Source: Puccinellia tenuiflora
Taxonomy: Eukaryota; Streptophyta; Magnoliopsida; Poales; Poaceae
Reading direction: 5' to 3'
Assembly (NCBI GenBank): GCA_012064385.1
Contig: QRDG01000808.1
Span: 186,001 to 250,000, forward strand
Length of the DNA: 64,000 nucleotides
Made by a program: the position numbers and the translations under genes. Below, one piece after another: positions 1 to 10,975 of the stretch; position 1 is the stretch's first letter; every line of letters begins with the position of its first letter. The notes below the pieces were generated by a model that searched no databases, was not told the origin of the DNA, and worked only from the letters and a program-made list of their open reading frames with translations.

Positions 1-1612
1 TGAGCCACCCGCGAGCAGATCCCGTGAGCATCAACTGAATGTACTGCATGGCAGTAGTCGAAGTACCACCTTGACAGCTGCACGCGATGAGGTAGTCTTC
101 CAGCCAGTCCCTTGGGTCTTGCTTCCCATCATACTTGGGTGTCTCCGCTGTTAGCTTGAAGCCTTTGGGCATCTTCGTGTCGCGGATGTTGAAGCTGAAA
201 CACGCGGCTCCGCGCAGCTCGAAGTCGTCGTCGCCGTAGTCGTTGGCTTGTGCACTCGCCGCTCGCAGCCGTCGACTGCGGTCCACCCTTCTCTGTGCGA
301 CAACGTTACGAACATCTTCGCCTGGCTGCGGCTGTCGCAGTCGAATTGGGGCTGGGTCTGCAAGTGGTGCGGGTTCACGATCGCGGCGGCCTCGATTCTC
401 GTGCGCCCTTTCTGCCGGTACTGATTTTGCCAAGACTTCCTCGACTTCCCTGAGGGATTGGATTTGTCGCCTGTGAAGGCGGGCGTGGGCGTCACCCTCC
501 GGCGGCTGTGTTAGTCGCAGGTAGGTTTCGACCGCCATGAGGGCCGAAGCGGGTGTCTTGGGGACAGGGATTCCATCCGCATCTTCCGTCATGAATGACG
601 ACTCCAGATTGCGAGTGAGGTGGACCCGATTAGCTTCTGGCACCCGTGGCATGCGAGCCCTGTGACGTCCTCCTTGCGAGACTTCCTCCGATCCGGCCAA
701 GAACGAGTGTGCTGCCCTCCTGGCACTCGACGCGTCGGCTAGTTCTTTGCGCCGAATCAGATCGGCCTTCTCTTGGCGAACTCGCTCGGACTCCTTCCAA
801 AGCAAGTATTGGACCGCCAGTTGGTCTTCTCGGGGTTCATCTGGTGAAGGGAACGTGCCCTCGTCCACGTGCTTCATGGCCTGGATCGCCATCTCCCGAG
901 TGATGGTGAGTCTTGTCACCCTGTCCGGCATGGTCACCTCCAGCGGGTATACGTGTTCCCCGCCGTTGGATCTTGCTGGGCTGGCCATATAGACTTGCGC
1001 GGGGTACACCCGTCGAGTGGGCCTGATGCTCCCAGTCCTGCTTCCTTCGTCCGAGCTATGCTCAGAGTCGAAAATCACAGCAACGTGGCGGGTGCCACGG
1101 TCACTGCTACTGGCGATTCCGCGACGCAGAGGCGCGGTTGGCGTAGGCGAAATTGGCGTAAATTTTGGCTTCGTCCGAGGCGCGGACAAGAAGGTCGGAG
1201 TAGACTTGTTCCGCGCCAAGGTTGCAGTAGATGCGATTTTTCTGGTAACCGCGGGTCTGGTCACCGCAGTCGCCTTTGACGCGGTCGTAGATGGTGCTGA
1301 CGTAGTCGAAGTGGACGCGATCTTCACGGCAGTCGATGGCACGATCGCCGTGGTGGGTGAAGCCGCGGTCGGCGCAGTCGGTGTAGTTCCTGGCGCGTCC
1401 GTCGCGCGCAAGGTGGCCAGCGTGGGCCGGAGCGTTCCGCGACTGTCCACGAGATAGCGCAGACTACCGAAGGTAATCCACGTGCTCTGCTGCACCTCAG
1501 CGTACGCCGGGAGACTCGCCGGCGAGTGGTGGACGAACTCGAGGAAGCCGGTGTAGATCGACTCCCTGGCGCTGATGCCGTTCTTCATTGTTGATGAGGC
1601 CGGCGCAACCAT
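1..1612 (-). CDS. Ty3/gypsy gag polyprotein, N-terminal part (element D), open at window edge
   Basis: Read on the minus strand, the frame is open from the ATG at 1612-1610 to the window edge (537 codons, no stop). The start is the first ATG after the primer-binding site. The N-terminal third is rich in Ala, Thr, Pro and Ser; the middle is charged and helical. The end, after Met-Pro-Lys-Gly-Phe at about 172, carries a retrotransposon gag core (KYDGKQDPRDWLEDY). Gag forms the cytoplasmic particle of the retroelement. The frame is clean, so element D looks younger than its surroundings. The rest of gag and all of pol lie outside the window. The frame is seen directly; the family call comes from the gag core and the adjacent LTR. 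Confidence 0.85.
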   Translation of the reverse strand, partial: MVAPASSTMKNGISARESIYTGFLEFVHHSPASLPAYAEVQQSTWITFGSLRYLVDSRGTLRPTLATLRATDAPGTTPTAPTAASPTTAIVPSTAVKIASTSTTSAPSTTASKATAVTRPAVTRKIASTATLARNKSTPTFLSAPRTKPKFTPISPTPTAPLRRGIASSSDRGTRHVAVIFDSEHSSDEGSRTGSIRPTRRVYPAQVYMASPARSNGGEHVYPLEVTMPDRVTRLTITREMAIQAMKHVDEGTFPSPDEPREDQLAVQYLLWKESERVRQEKADLIRRKELADASSARRAAHSFLAGSEEVSQGGRHRARMPRVPEANRVHLTRNLESSFMTEDADGIPVPKTPASALMAVETYLRLTQPPEGDAHARLHRRQIQSLREVEEVLAKSVPAERAHENRGRRDREPAPLADPAPIRLRQPQPGEDVRNVVAQRRVDRSRRLRAASAQANDYGDDDFELRGAACFSFNIRDTKMPKGFKLTAETPKYDGKQDPRDWLEDYLIACSCQGGTSTTAMQYIQLMLTGSARGWL

Positions 1613-1651
1613 GACTCCAACGATCTGTTCTTTCCCACAGACGGCGCCAAT

Positions 1652-2045
1652 TGACGAGGCGTGGACTCGGCAAATCCCAAGGTTGTACACCCCGGGTTGA
1701 TTGAGGGGGAGAGAGAGAGAACGTTGGTGGCTGTGACGGCTAACAGGGGGCGAGTTTTACCCAGGTTCGGCCCCTCGAGGTGAGGTAAAGACCTACTCCT
1801 GCTTGTTTGGAATTATTGAGGTGGCTACAATGGCGAGATGCAATCTCGCTAGGGTTTGCTTGCTGGTTGCTTGACCTAGACGACGCACCCTCCTGGCCTT
1901 TATATCACAGGCCAGGTCTCGGGTGGACGGTGCAGATTGCACGTTACAAGATAAGGAGAACTCTCATCGGCCTAACCGACTACTTGGGCCACCCGGTATA
2001 CTTCATGGGCTTCAATGGGCTTCACTTGGCGTGACCCAGGTATCA
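1652..2045 (-). repeat. 5' LTR of gypsy element D with primer-binding site
   Basis: The 394-bp LTR, read on minus, begins TGATACCTGG at 2045 and ends CTCGTCA at 1652. A primer-binding site, TTGGCGCCGTCTGTGGGA, follows directly at about 1634-1651. A TATA-like TGATATAAAGG lies near 1900. The block with 'ggtaaagacctac' is shared with element C's LTR, so the two are related families. The partner LTR is off the window. The insertion interrupts element C at 2045/2046. Confidence 0.85.
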
Positions 2046-3503
2046 CCACCGTGGGGCACCTGAAAGGTAGCCCCACGACAGAGAGGTACCAGGAAAAGTC
2101 ACCTCTGTGTGCGCCCGGGTCGGCTGAGGCTGGTTATCTGGACCATCTAGGGCTCTGACCCTCTCAGCCTCCCGTGCCCTGGCCGCCTCCCTCTCTCGTC
2201 GCTGTCTTGCTTCATCAACCACCAGTTGAGCTCGTGAGGCAGTTGGTATGATGACCCTGTTCCTCTCTTGTTCACGGCGCCTTGTGCTTGTAGAGTTGGC
2301 CGGGTGAGACTCGTCATGCCGACTCCTCGTGCCAGAGTTGAACGGTGTCGAGTGTAGCCTACTTGCATCTGGAAACGCTGGATAAAGAGCTTGCTGAGTC
2401 ATTGCTGTCTTCAGCATCTCAATAGCACAGCGGGTCTCATGTCCCGCTGCTCCTTCTGGTATCTCAATGTTCTCTAGCCTCATAGTTGCCGCGTGAACGT
2501 TGTCCATTGGGTTAGAGTAGTGCCCCTCTGGCGTACGAAACCTGCCAGGTGGAGGTCCCATACCACCTGCTGATCCTCCTCCGACTCCTCCTTCAGGTGG
2601 CGGTCCGTTGGTACCGTTGCCGCCGGGTCCTTCTGGTGGTGGTGGTGGTGGTGGTGTTGCTCCTCCTCCTGCGCCGCCTCCCGCAGCTGATGAGCTCCCT
2701 AGCCCGGCTCCTGCGCCTGGACCAGTGGGTGTGTTGAACAAAGCAGTAGGGTTGACAATGACTCCGCCACGCAGGCGACTCCTCGTCCTGCGATGCTGAA
2801 TAGAGGTGAGTTCCTCCTGACGACTCCTTACAACCTGGGCCTCAGTCTGGACCCGGGCCCGCTCTTCTGCTAATCTGCGGTTTGCCTCATTAATTTCTGC
2901 TAGTTGCCTCTCCATCGCAGCACGCGCGCTGGCTAACTCGGCCGCTCGTTCTGCTGCGTTGCTTGCATTGATTTCCTTTGTTAGCAAACTTGGATCAAAT
3001 TGATTTCCGCCGTTTCCAGACATGTAGACTCCAACGACGCGGGCGCGTACTGGCGACTCCGCGTAATCCTCCTCTTCAATTCCATACCCAAGCCGATCTT
3101 CGAACAAGGGCAAGATAGACTCTGAATCGGCGTCGTAATCTGGCTCCATAAGTGGCTCCGCCAGCGACTCCTCTTCATGGTTGACAGCAAGTTGTTTCTT
3201 TGGCTCGGCGATGATGCCGACCTCTGATGTCCCGACCGACTCCTCGCCGTCGGACTCGATAATAGTTGTTGGCTCTGAAACTGATTCCGCCGAGTTAGCG
3301 CGAAGACCCGACGCGCAAACCATGCCGACGAACACGTTGATCCCTCCAAAAACAAACTGATAACCCTCGTCGACTTCCTCCATCTCTGGAGTCCAGCCGG
3401 AGTCATCGATCTCGGTTTCTCCATGCTCATCAGTGTAGACTCGCCCGATGGCAAGTTTCTCCATGGCCCGGCGAGCGGCTCCCACGATCTCAACTCCACG
3501 CAT
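2046..3503 (-). pseudogene. gypsy gag N-terminal part (element C), cut by element D
   Basis: This minus-strand frame starts at the Met codon at 3503, after the primer-binding site; the same frame is also open upstream into the LTR to 3629. It has an acidic N-terminal region, then a coiled coil rich in Ala, Glu and Arg (about 2,800-2,960), a Gly/Pro-rich stretch with seven consecutive prolines (about 2,630-2,700) and a charged Arg-rich tail. The pattern fits the N-terminal gag region of large grass gypsy elements. The frame ends because element D is inserted at 2045: the TGA opening D's LTR supplies the stop. The gag core, protease and pol are missing here and should lie beyond D, outside the window. 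Confidence 0.75.
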
Positions 3504-3528
3504 CTCCTGCCCCACGGTGGGCGCCAAC

Positions 3529-4071
3529 TGTCGTGGGGTTGTCACGGCAAGTCCTTCCTCCAGGAAGGTGAGTTCTGGGGCCATCGATGCACGAAGTACG
3601 TAGGAGAGGTTAATCTCGCCAAAGGACACAGATTTTACCCAGGTTCGGCCCCCCTTGACTAGAGGTAAAGACCTACTTCCTGCTTCTCTTTATTGCTCTA
3701 GATCTGATATCGATTACAGGGTTCCGGCTCCTCTCTGGGGAGTCGGCGACTAGGTATCTCTCTCAAGGCTTCGACCCCTCCACCTGAGGTCTAGGACCCC
3801 GCTTATAAAGGTCGACGGGTCCCTGGACTTACAACCTACACCGAGTCACACTAGAATACGGAGTCCTACCCTACGTCTTGGTCTTCCAAGTTAGGGCTCC
3901 GGGTTGTACTTGGACTCCTTGCTGACGAGTCCCTTCTCCATCATGGGCCTTGGTCGGCTTGTCTTCAGCCCAGCCCATGCGACTTGATACGTGACTCGGC
4001 TTTGGCCTTCTTGGTCTTGGCGGGTCTACTTTCCGGGTCCATGGGCCTACCTATAAAGTATCCCCCCATCA
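3529..4071 (-). repeat. 5' LTR of gypsy element C with primer-binding site
   Basis: The 543-bp LTR, read on minus, begins TGATGGGGGG at 4071 and ends CCACGACA at 3529. It is followed by the primer-binding site TTGGCGCCCACCGTGGGGC. The outer edge falls exactly inside the integrase coding sequence of element A, which shows that C inserted into A. The partner LTR is outside the window. Confidence 0.85.
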
Positions 4072-5202
4072 CCATGGGATTTTTATAAGCAGTTCTATAA
4101 GCCTATAAAGCATCATTAAGTTTCTTAGACCAATTCTTTCTAGATTTATTAACGGTCTTTTGCAAGATTAACTTAATCTCCATATTAGTTAATTCCACTT
4201 GTCCACTAGTTTGAGGATGATAGGGTGAAGACACTCTGTGATTAACATCATATTTAGCAAGAGTTTTTCTAAAAGCACCATGAATAAAGTGAGAACCTCC
4301 ATCAGTCATTAAATATCTAGGCACACCTAACCTAGGAAAAATGACATCCTTAAGCATTTTCAAAGAGGTTTTGTGATCAGCACTTGGAGTAGGGATTGCT
4401 TCTACCCATTTAGTGACATAATCAACAGCAACAAGTATATGAGTATTACCATGCAAACTGGGGAAAGGACCCATAAAGTCAAATCCCCAACAATCAAAAT
4501 GTCCAATAACAAGAGAATAATTCATAGGCATTTCATTATGTCTACTAATGTTGCCAACTCTTTGGCATTCATCACAAGATAAAATAAATTTTCTTGCATC
4601 TTTAAATAGAGCAGGCCAATAAAAACCTGATTGTAGCACATTGTGTGCAGTTCTGTCTCCAGCATGATGTCCACCATAACGACTGCTGTGGCATTTCCTT
4701 AAAATTTCTTCTTGCTCATACTCCGAAACAGAACGCCGAATAATTCCATCAACTCCTTCTTTATATAAATGTGGGTCATCCTAAAAATAATGTCTCAAGT
4801 CATAAAAAAATTTCTACCTTTGCTGATAAGTAAAATTGGGAGGCATGAATTTGGAAACAATAAAGTTAGCATAATCTGCATACCAAGGATTTTCACGAGT
4901 GTTTACCTTTATGGCTGCCAACTGTTCATCTGGAAAATTATCATTAACAGGAATAGGATCATCAACAATGTTTTCCATTCTAGACAAGTTATCGGCAACT
5001 GGATTGTCAGCTCCCTTCCTATCAACTATATGCAAATCGAATTCTTGCAACAAAAGACCCATCTAATAAGTTGTGGCTTAGCATCTTTCTTTTCCATGAG
5101 ATATTTAATAGCAGCATGAACAGTATGAATGGTTACTTTAGAGTCAACAATGTAAGGTCTAAACTTATCACAAGCAAAAACAACAGCTAAAAAATCTTTT
5201 TC
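4072..5202 (-). pseudogene. RNase H end and integrase of gypsy element A
   Basis: Minus-strand reading gives the rest of RNase H (about 5,202-5,030; TEKDFLAVVFACDKFRPY), a spacer, and then an integrase. The integrase has a CDEC zinc-finger end near 4,560 and a core with the Asp of GFDFMGPF and the Asp of LMTDGGSHF. The third acidic residue of the D-D-E triad falls in the SGQVELTN block. The integrase frame is intact from 4,639 to 4,103, then a Trp codon has become TAG just before element C cuts it at 4,072. Separate frames at 5,253-5,026, 5,062-4,814 and 4,639-4,103 show at least two older frame breaks. Confidence 0.88.
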
Positions 5203-5207
5203 AGTAG

Positions 5208-6942
5208 TGATGCATGTAAAATGCATACATGAACTTTGCATTATATCACTCATATTTCAATCATATTTGCATCATATATGGGTTATATCATCGTTTTATA
5301 ATGATTTTGGGAAGATTTCACAGTTTTCCTATTTTTCTGGAATTAACCCTACACTGGCAGAAAACCCTATTTTCTATATTTTGATGTTTCAGGGACCCAA
5401 ACGACGTCCAAATGACCTGAAAATTTACGAGCATCAATTTTTGGAAGGAAGAAAGCGTAGGAGCGAAGGATGCGAAAAAGTGGAAGCCCGAAGGCCAAAA
5501 GAGGGGGGCCCACGCGGCCAGATTCCTTGGCCGCGTGGGGCCCACCAACTTGGCCCTCGTGGCTCCGATGCCGTCGATCTTCGTCCCCCCAGCTTCGTCT
5601 TGACCTAAAACCGACTATAAAAATAGTCCCCCGACGTTTTCCAGAGGAGAGCGCCGTCGAAACACAGAAACACCGAAACAGAGACCTGGAGCTGCAGATT
5701 GGAGGGGGAAAACTCCGGCGGGGCGCTGCCGGTGTGGTCTCCATCTCCCCCAACATCATCTCCACCGTCTCCATGATGAAGAGGGAGTAGTCCACCCCTG
5801 GACTATGGGTTTGTGGAAGTAACTTATGTATCTCTCCTCTCTTTGAGCTTCACTAATTAGCACCGTATGAGCTGCCGAACATGATTACGGTTATCTATGT
5901 AATTCCTTTGTGGTGGATCTCTTTATGAGTTAATATATGTTTGAGATTGCAATTGTTTTGTTTCAGTTATGAAAGTAGATGCATATTATGTACCCGTTCT
6001 TGTCTACTTGTTTTGATCAAGCATGTTTATGAGAGCTTGTGTGGGGGAACGTGTGCATTACTTGGAGTAATGAGGCGGTGGCTAGTGCGGTGAAAGTGAG
6101 AGAAGTTCCGCGATCCACTTGGGTATTTTTACCTTACTTTGTTGCCTCACTAGGGATAAAAAAATACCATGCTACCGGAGGTGTGGGTGTGACCATTGCC
6201 ACTTCTCCGACTAGATCTACCATGTTCTTATTTTAACTTCTTGTCATAAGACTTAAAGCTATGCTCTGATTTATCTTAATTACCGAGGTGCTAAGATTTA
6301 ATTCACATCTTGGTGGAGTGTAAGAGAGATTAATAAACAAAAGATCTCTATGTTAGGACATGATGCCCATATAATTAGTAACTTGTCATGAAACATTTTT
6401 GTTGCAATCTCATATGTTAATTCTAGTGTTCCATTGTCTACCACTTTATTAAAGAGAGAGTGCATTTGTGAAACCATGAACCCCGGTCCATTTTTAATCA
6501 TAAGAAACACCTTTCCAACAAATTTTATCCATTTTCCATTTTCTTCCATTTAAAAATCCGAAAATACAAAAATACTTTTATATCTTGCATTCACAATACA
6601 AAACCCAAAAATATCATCCATCATTGTTCCCACCATCCTTGCATATTTATTTATAATCATTGCATATTTATTTATTGTTTTACTTTGATATCATTCTCAC
6701 ACCTTCTGCTTGACAACCACTTGGTGACGTTGAGGGCACAAAACAATTTACTTTGTTTGTAGGTTCTCAAGAGAAGGATAAGAAGATAAATCTTTCACTA
6801 CTGATTCCCCGAGAGTTCGATATTAAACCCTTGAGCTACCCCTCATGGGGAAAACATTCTTTCCTATACTATACACTCTGCACTTGGAGTCTCAACCTAA
6901 CCCATATTCTTTTGACGCAGGTAACTACGTCAAGGGCCATCA
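5208..6942 (+). repeat. 5' LTR of element B
   Basis: 1,735 bp, TG...CA, with a TATA-like CTATAAAAATA at about 5,615-5,625 that would promote the element's transcript. The 3' LTR copy is interrupted at this site (CTATTAAAATA). Otherwise the two LTRs match along their whole length with scattered substitutions and a small insertion near 12,455 in the second copy. Confidence 0.93.
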
Positions 6943-7275
6943 AAACAATTTTCTGGCGCCGTTGCCGGGGAATCATTGATGTAAAGATTTGTCCAAGGAG
7001 TATCTCACAACAAAGTCAACTTCATCACCAACTTGTGCTAACACCTAAGCTTGGGGAGGTTGCACCTAAGTGAGCATCATCTTATCCATCTTTACCTTCA
7101 AATCATTTTATTTTGTTTTGTTTTTGTCTTGCATATCATCTTTATATTTCGGTTTGCATATTTTATTTTCAGTTTTGCATTTTGTGTTGCATTTGTTATT
7201 TTGGTTTGCATTGTTTAGTGTCATTTTACTTTCAGTTTTTCATTTAAAAATTAAAAACACATAAAAACTTGCATA

Positions 7276-8615
7276 ATGGAAAAGAGAACCTTTTGGCCAT
7301 ATAGTGTTAAAAACTTTCCTCAAGATATGAATATCCCTTTTGAGAAATTTGAAGTAGATCATAATATCACTAAAATGAACATCGTTTTTATGGGAAACCA
7401 AAAGAAGATCCTATACTTCATCTTAGGAAGTTTAATGAAAGATGCAAAGTGTTGAATTTGAACCATGCCAATGTTAACATGATTAAAGTTAAGCTTTTTC
7501 CCTACTCCCTAGCTGGAAAAGCCTTAGATTGGATATTAAGATGGCCACCTAAAAACTTTAGCACTTGGTTCAATTTAAAAGCTTCATTCATTGAAAGATT
7601 TTGTTCCACTGAAACTGTTTGTAACCTTGGACAAATAGTTATCACCTTTAAACAAGAAGAGGATGAACCTTTGGTAAAAACATGGAAAAGGTTTAGAGTT
7701 ATAGCTTTTGGAATGGAACAGGGTCTTAGAGATTGGATGCTCATGCATATATTTTATAGAGGATTGTCTGAAAACTCTAGAGTCTTTTTGGATAACGAAT
7801 GTGAGGGTTCTTTCATGAATACTACTGCTGCTAATACTCATATTCTACTTGATGGCTTGCTTTTAGAAGTAAAAATTAAAGAAAGTTTAGAAAAAGCCCA
7901 AGTACCTAAAGATGTTTTTGATGACCGTCATGAAATATTTGATCTATATAATAGAGGAAGAAAGGTTGAGGAAGTTAAAATGCTTAGTGAAGTCAAGGAA
8001 CCACTAATTGACTTAGATAATTGTAGCTTGCATGAATTAATATCTATCTTACAAAAATTTGCAAGTGACTCTTCCATCAACTATGACCAAGCAGGTTTTG
8101 GTTCTTTTATTGCTAATCATGTTTTAAAAGAAAAGATTGCTAGGTGCAACCAAGAAGCTATGATACCACCTAAGCTTGGGGATGTATGGATTCCCAAAGT
8201 ACTAGTAACCATTGGAAAAGAGACACACCATGCTATATTAGATCTAGGATCTAGTGTCTCTGTTTTATCTAAGGAATTATATGAAGTTCTTGAATTAAAG
8301 AATCTTGAAAAATGCTCTATTGAACTTGCACTTGCTGATAATTCCATTAAACATGCGTTAGGAAAAGTAAGTGATGTTATGGTAGAGTTGCATATGACAT
8401 TTGTACCTGTTGATTTTCTAATCATGGATATGGGGAATAAAACCTCTAGTCCAATTATTCTTGGAAGACCTTTTCTTCGTACCACAGGTGCTATCATTGA
8501 TTCAAAAGAAGGGAATGTGAAGTTTCAGTTTCCACACAAGAAGTGCATGGAACATTTCCCAAGGAAGAGAGACACACCAAAGTTCAAGTTCCCTCATGAG
8601 CTTCGTCCACAATAA
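7276..8615 (+). pseudogene. Gag-aspartic protease of element B, one frameshift
   Basis: The likely start is the ATG at 7,276 after the leader. The first 40 codons or so run into a stop at 7,455, but another frame, picked up near 7,395, continues without a break to the stop at 8,613-8,615, so one small frameshift separates them. The gag part has the retrotransposon-gag signature (LAGKALDWI, then KASFIERFC). The C-terminal part is a retropepsin-like protease: ILDLGSSVSVLS, with Leu replacing the usual Thr of the DTGS motif, and the flap/end motif IILGRPFL. Nothing resembling reverse transcriptase follows. Protease function is doubtful because of the altered active-site loop and the frameshift. 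Confidence 0.85.
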
Positions 8616-10975
8616 GTATCAAGTAAGAAGCCTAGCTATATGGCTATAAAGAAAGCGCTTTACAGAAGGCAACCCGATTGTTTTTATTTTTGATTTTTTT
8701 TTGTGTCCTCTTGCTGTAACAAGAGACTTAGTTTTTAGTTTTGTTTCCGGAATTTTTAATAAAGTGTCAAGTTTTACCTATTTTGTTATGAAAAAGTTGC
8801 TATTTGCATTTGGAGATTTTATTCCAGCACGAATTTGTGCATGGTTTGATTTTTCATTCCTATTATGTAACTCTGAATGAGCTGAAATTTTTACTGTAAC
8901 TGAAACTTTTCATCCTCTGTATGCCTGAATTTTTAAGAATTTTTCGACATGTTTAATATGGTATAAAAATGCGTTTCACAGCTGCTGTTTTTCTGAACAG
9001 ATTCTGTCCCATTTTGTTTGATGCATTCTTTGAACTTTTAACTTGAATCTTTTTTATCCAATTGAGTTTATAAGTAGGCATACAACATTATACAATCTCT
9101 GGACATTAATATGAATTTTTGTCTAAGGATTCTATGCAGCAAGTAATTCATTTGTCTATCACTACTAATGTCACCCCACAGAAAAGAAATGGGAGAAACA
9201 GTGTTTTGAAGTTTTTTCACAGGGATTAGAGGAGATGCGCCAAGAGCTATCCAAGGATGGTGAAGACCATAAGCTTGGGGATGTGAAGACAACCCCACTG
9301 GACCAACACACTCTCGGTTTGCACACGTCTAACTTCTGTTTTTCGATCAATGCACTTTATCGCATAAACTTGGAGCCACTTTTATTTGCTTTTTATTTTG
9401 GTTTGATTTTTGTTTTGAGACCACCACTGTCATTTTTATATGAGAGAGCTACTGAAAGTTTGGGTTGAATTAAGTTGGATGCTATAATAAGATTGGGAAA
9501 GGGATGTTTGAGTTGATTTAAAAAGATACATATAGTTGCATGATTCATGTGCTTTTTAATGAGTATTAATTTGCAAGTGTTTTATCAAGAGCTATCTTTT
9601 ATTCATGTTTTGATGCTGAATGTTACTTTACTTTGTTTAATATGGATTGGTTAGTTCTATGTACACTTATGCATGCATTTAGACGGTCAACTTTCTCCCT
9701 TTTGCTAGCCCAAAAATTCCAACAAGTAAAAACTTGTTTTCCAACACCTTCAACCAAAGTTTTTCCAGCGAGTCCACCATATTTACCTATTAGCTTTATG
9801 CTATTCCGAGTATGTTTATCATGTTACTTTGTATTATCTATACCTCTGAATTAAAATTCTTATGTTATTGATTGTTATGGGAAAAGTTGGTTAAATAGCT
9901 CTCACACCTTATTATTGCATTTAATAAACATGGACCATTGTGATTAAAATTATGAAGTTGTGAATTTGACAAGATTCTTGGTTGCTAGTTAGCCCAAATG
10001 TGCTGTCACATGGCAAGCTTTCAACATTGCACTAAATTATATCTAGTTGATATCATGTACTTTTGTTTATGGATGCTTATCATGGTGCCAAATAAATGTG
10101 GAAATTAAGAGAGTTTAAGTATTTTGTACAAATGGCTAGAGAGACACCTGGGCCGCTAATCTAAGCCATGCTGTCATGGTGGAAATTTACTTACATGCTA
10201 TGTGAACCTTCAGTGATACACCTCATAATAAAAGGATATATCAATAGTAAATAAAAAGGGTGTTGAGATTGTTCCTTATGTTTGTTTTTCTTGTCATTTT
10301 TACATCGGCTTGTTCCATGTCCTGGGACAAGAGGTACCCCAGTTGACCCTCTTAATGACGCTATTGTACAATGCTTTTACTTGAACTTGCTTTGTTTCCC
10401 AAGTTGAGTAACACCATGGTGTAGGTACTCGTATTCACGGGGCATGAGACTTTCAACCATTTCCTTGTCAAGCACACTACTCATATTTGCTTTCACTTTA
10501 AACTTTAACCATTCAAGATGTTATAATAAGGGGTAATGAGAGCTTGACACCAATACCACATTGCAAACATTAACTTAAGTAGAAGTATTTGGAAGTTAGA
10601 TGAAACTTGTTCATGTTTTTACCTCTACTCATTTATATATCTATCCAAAGTGTCCACCTTGTATATTCAGTTTTACAAGAGTACTCTATGACCATTATAG
10701 GATGTTTTTACTTTTCATTATGCATAAATTTGGTCCATAGTACTTTCTTCTATGTTGCACTTTGTGAATTATCATTGAACATCCTTGCATTGAATATTTG
10801 ATATCACTTTATAATCTATCTTGCATATTGCTATTCCTTTAAAGAATGAATCATTTGACTCTATGTAGCAATAATAATCATCTTTGATATCCATTGATAG
10901 TCTTAAAATGCAAAGTCCATGTTGGTTTTATCACCTTTATACTCGAGAACGAGTATAGGTTAAGCTTGGGGATGT
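8616..10975 (+). other. Non-coding interior of element B
   Basis: 2.36 kb between the gag-protease stop and the 3' LTR. I see no frame with retroelement signatures in either direction; it occupies the place of a deleted pol. It contains the 15-mer TAAGCTTGGGGATGT at 9,270, and again at 10,961-10,975 directly against the LTR, where it acts as the polypurine tract. Confidence 0.7.

Noticed and set aside
1017..1457. 146-codon plus-strand frame opposite element D gag
   Set aside because: Shadow of the minus-strand gag frame, which continues through it without a stop.
5318..5795. Frames of 76-142 codons in the LTRs of element B, repeated at 11,086-11,563
   Set aside because: They lie in LTR regulatory DNA and occur in both copies only because the LTRs are duplicates.
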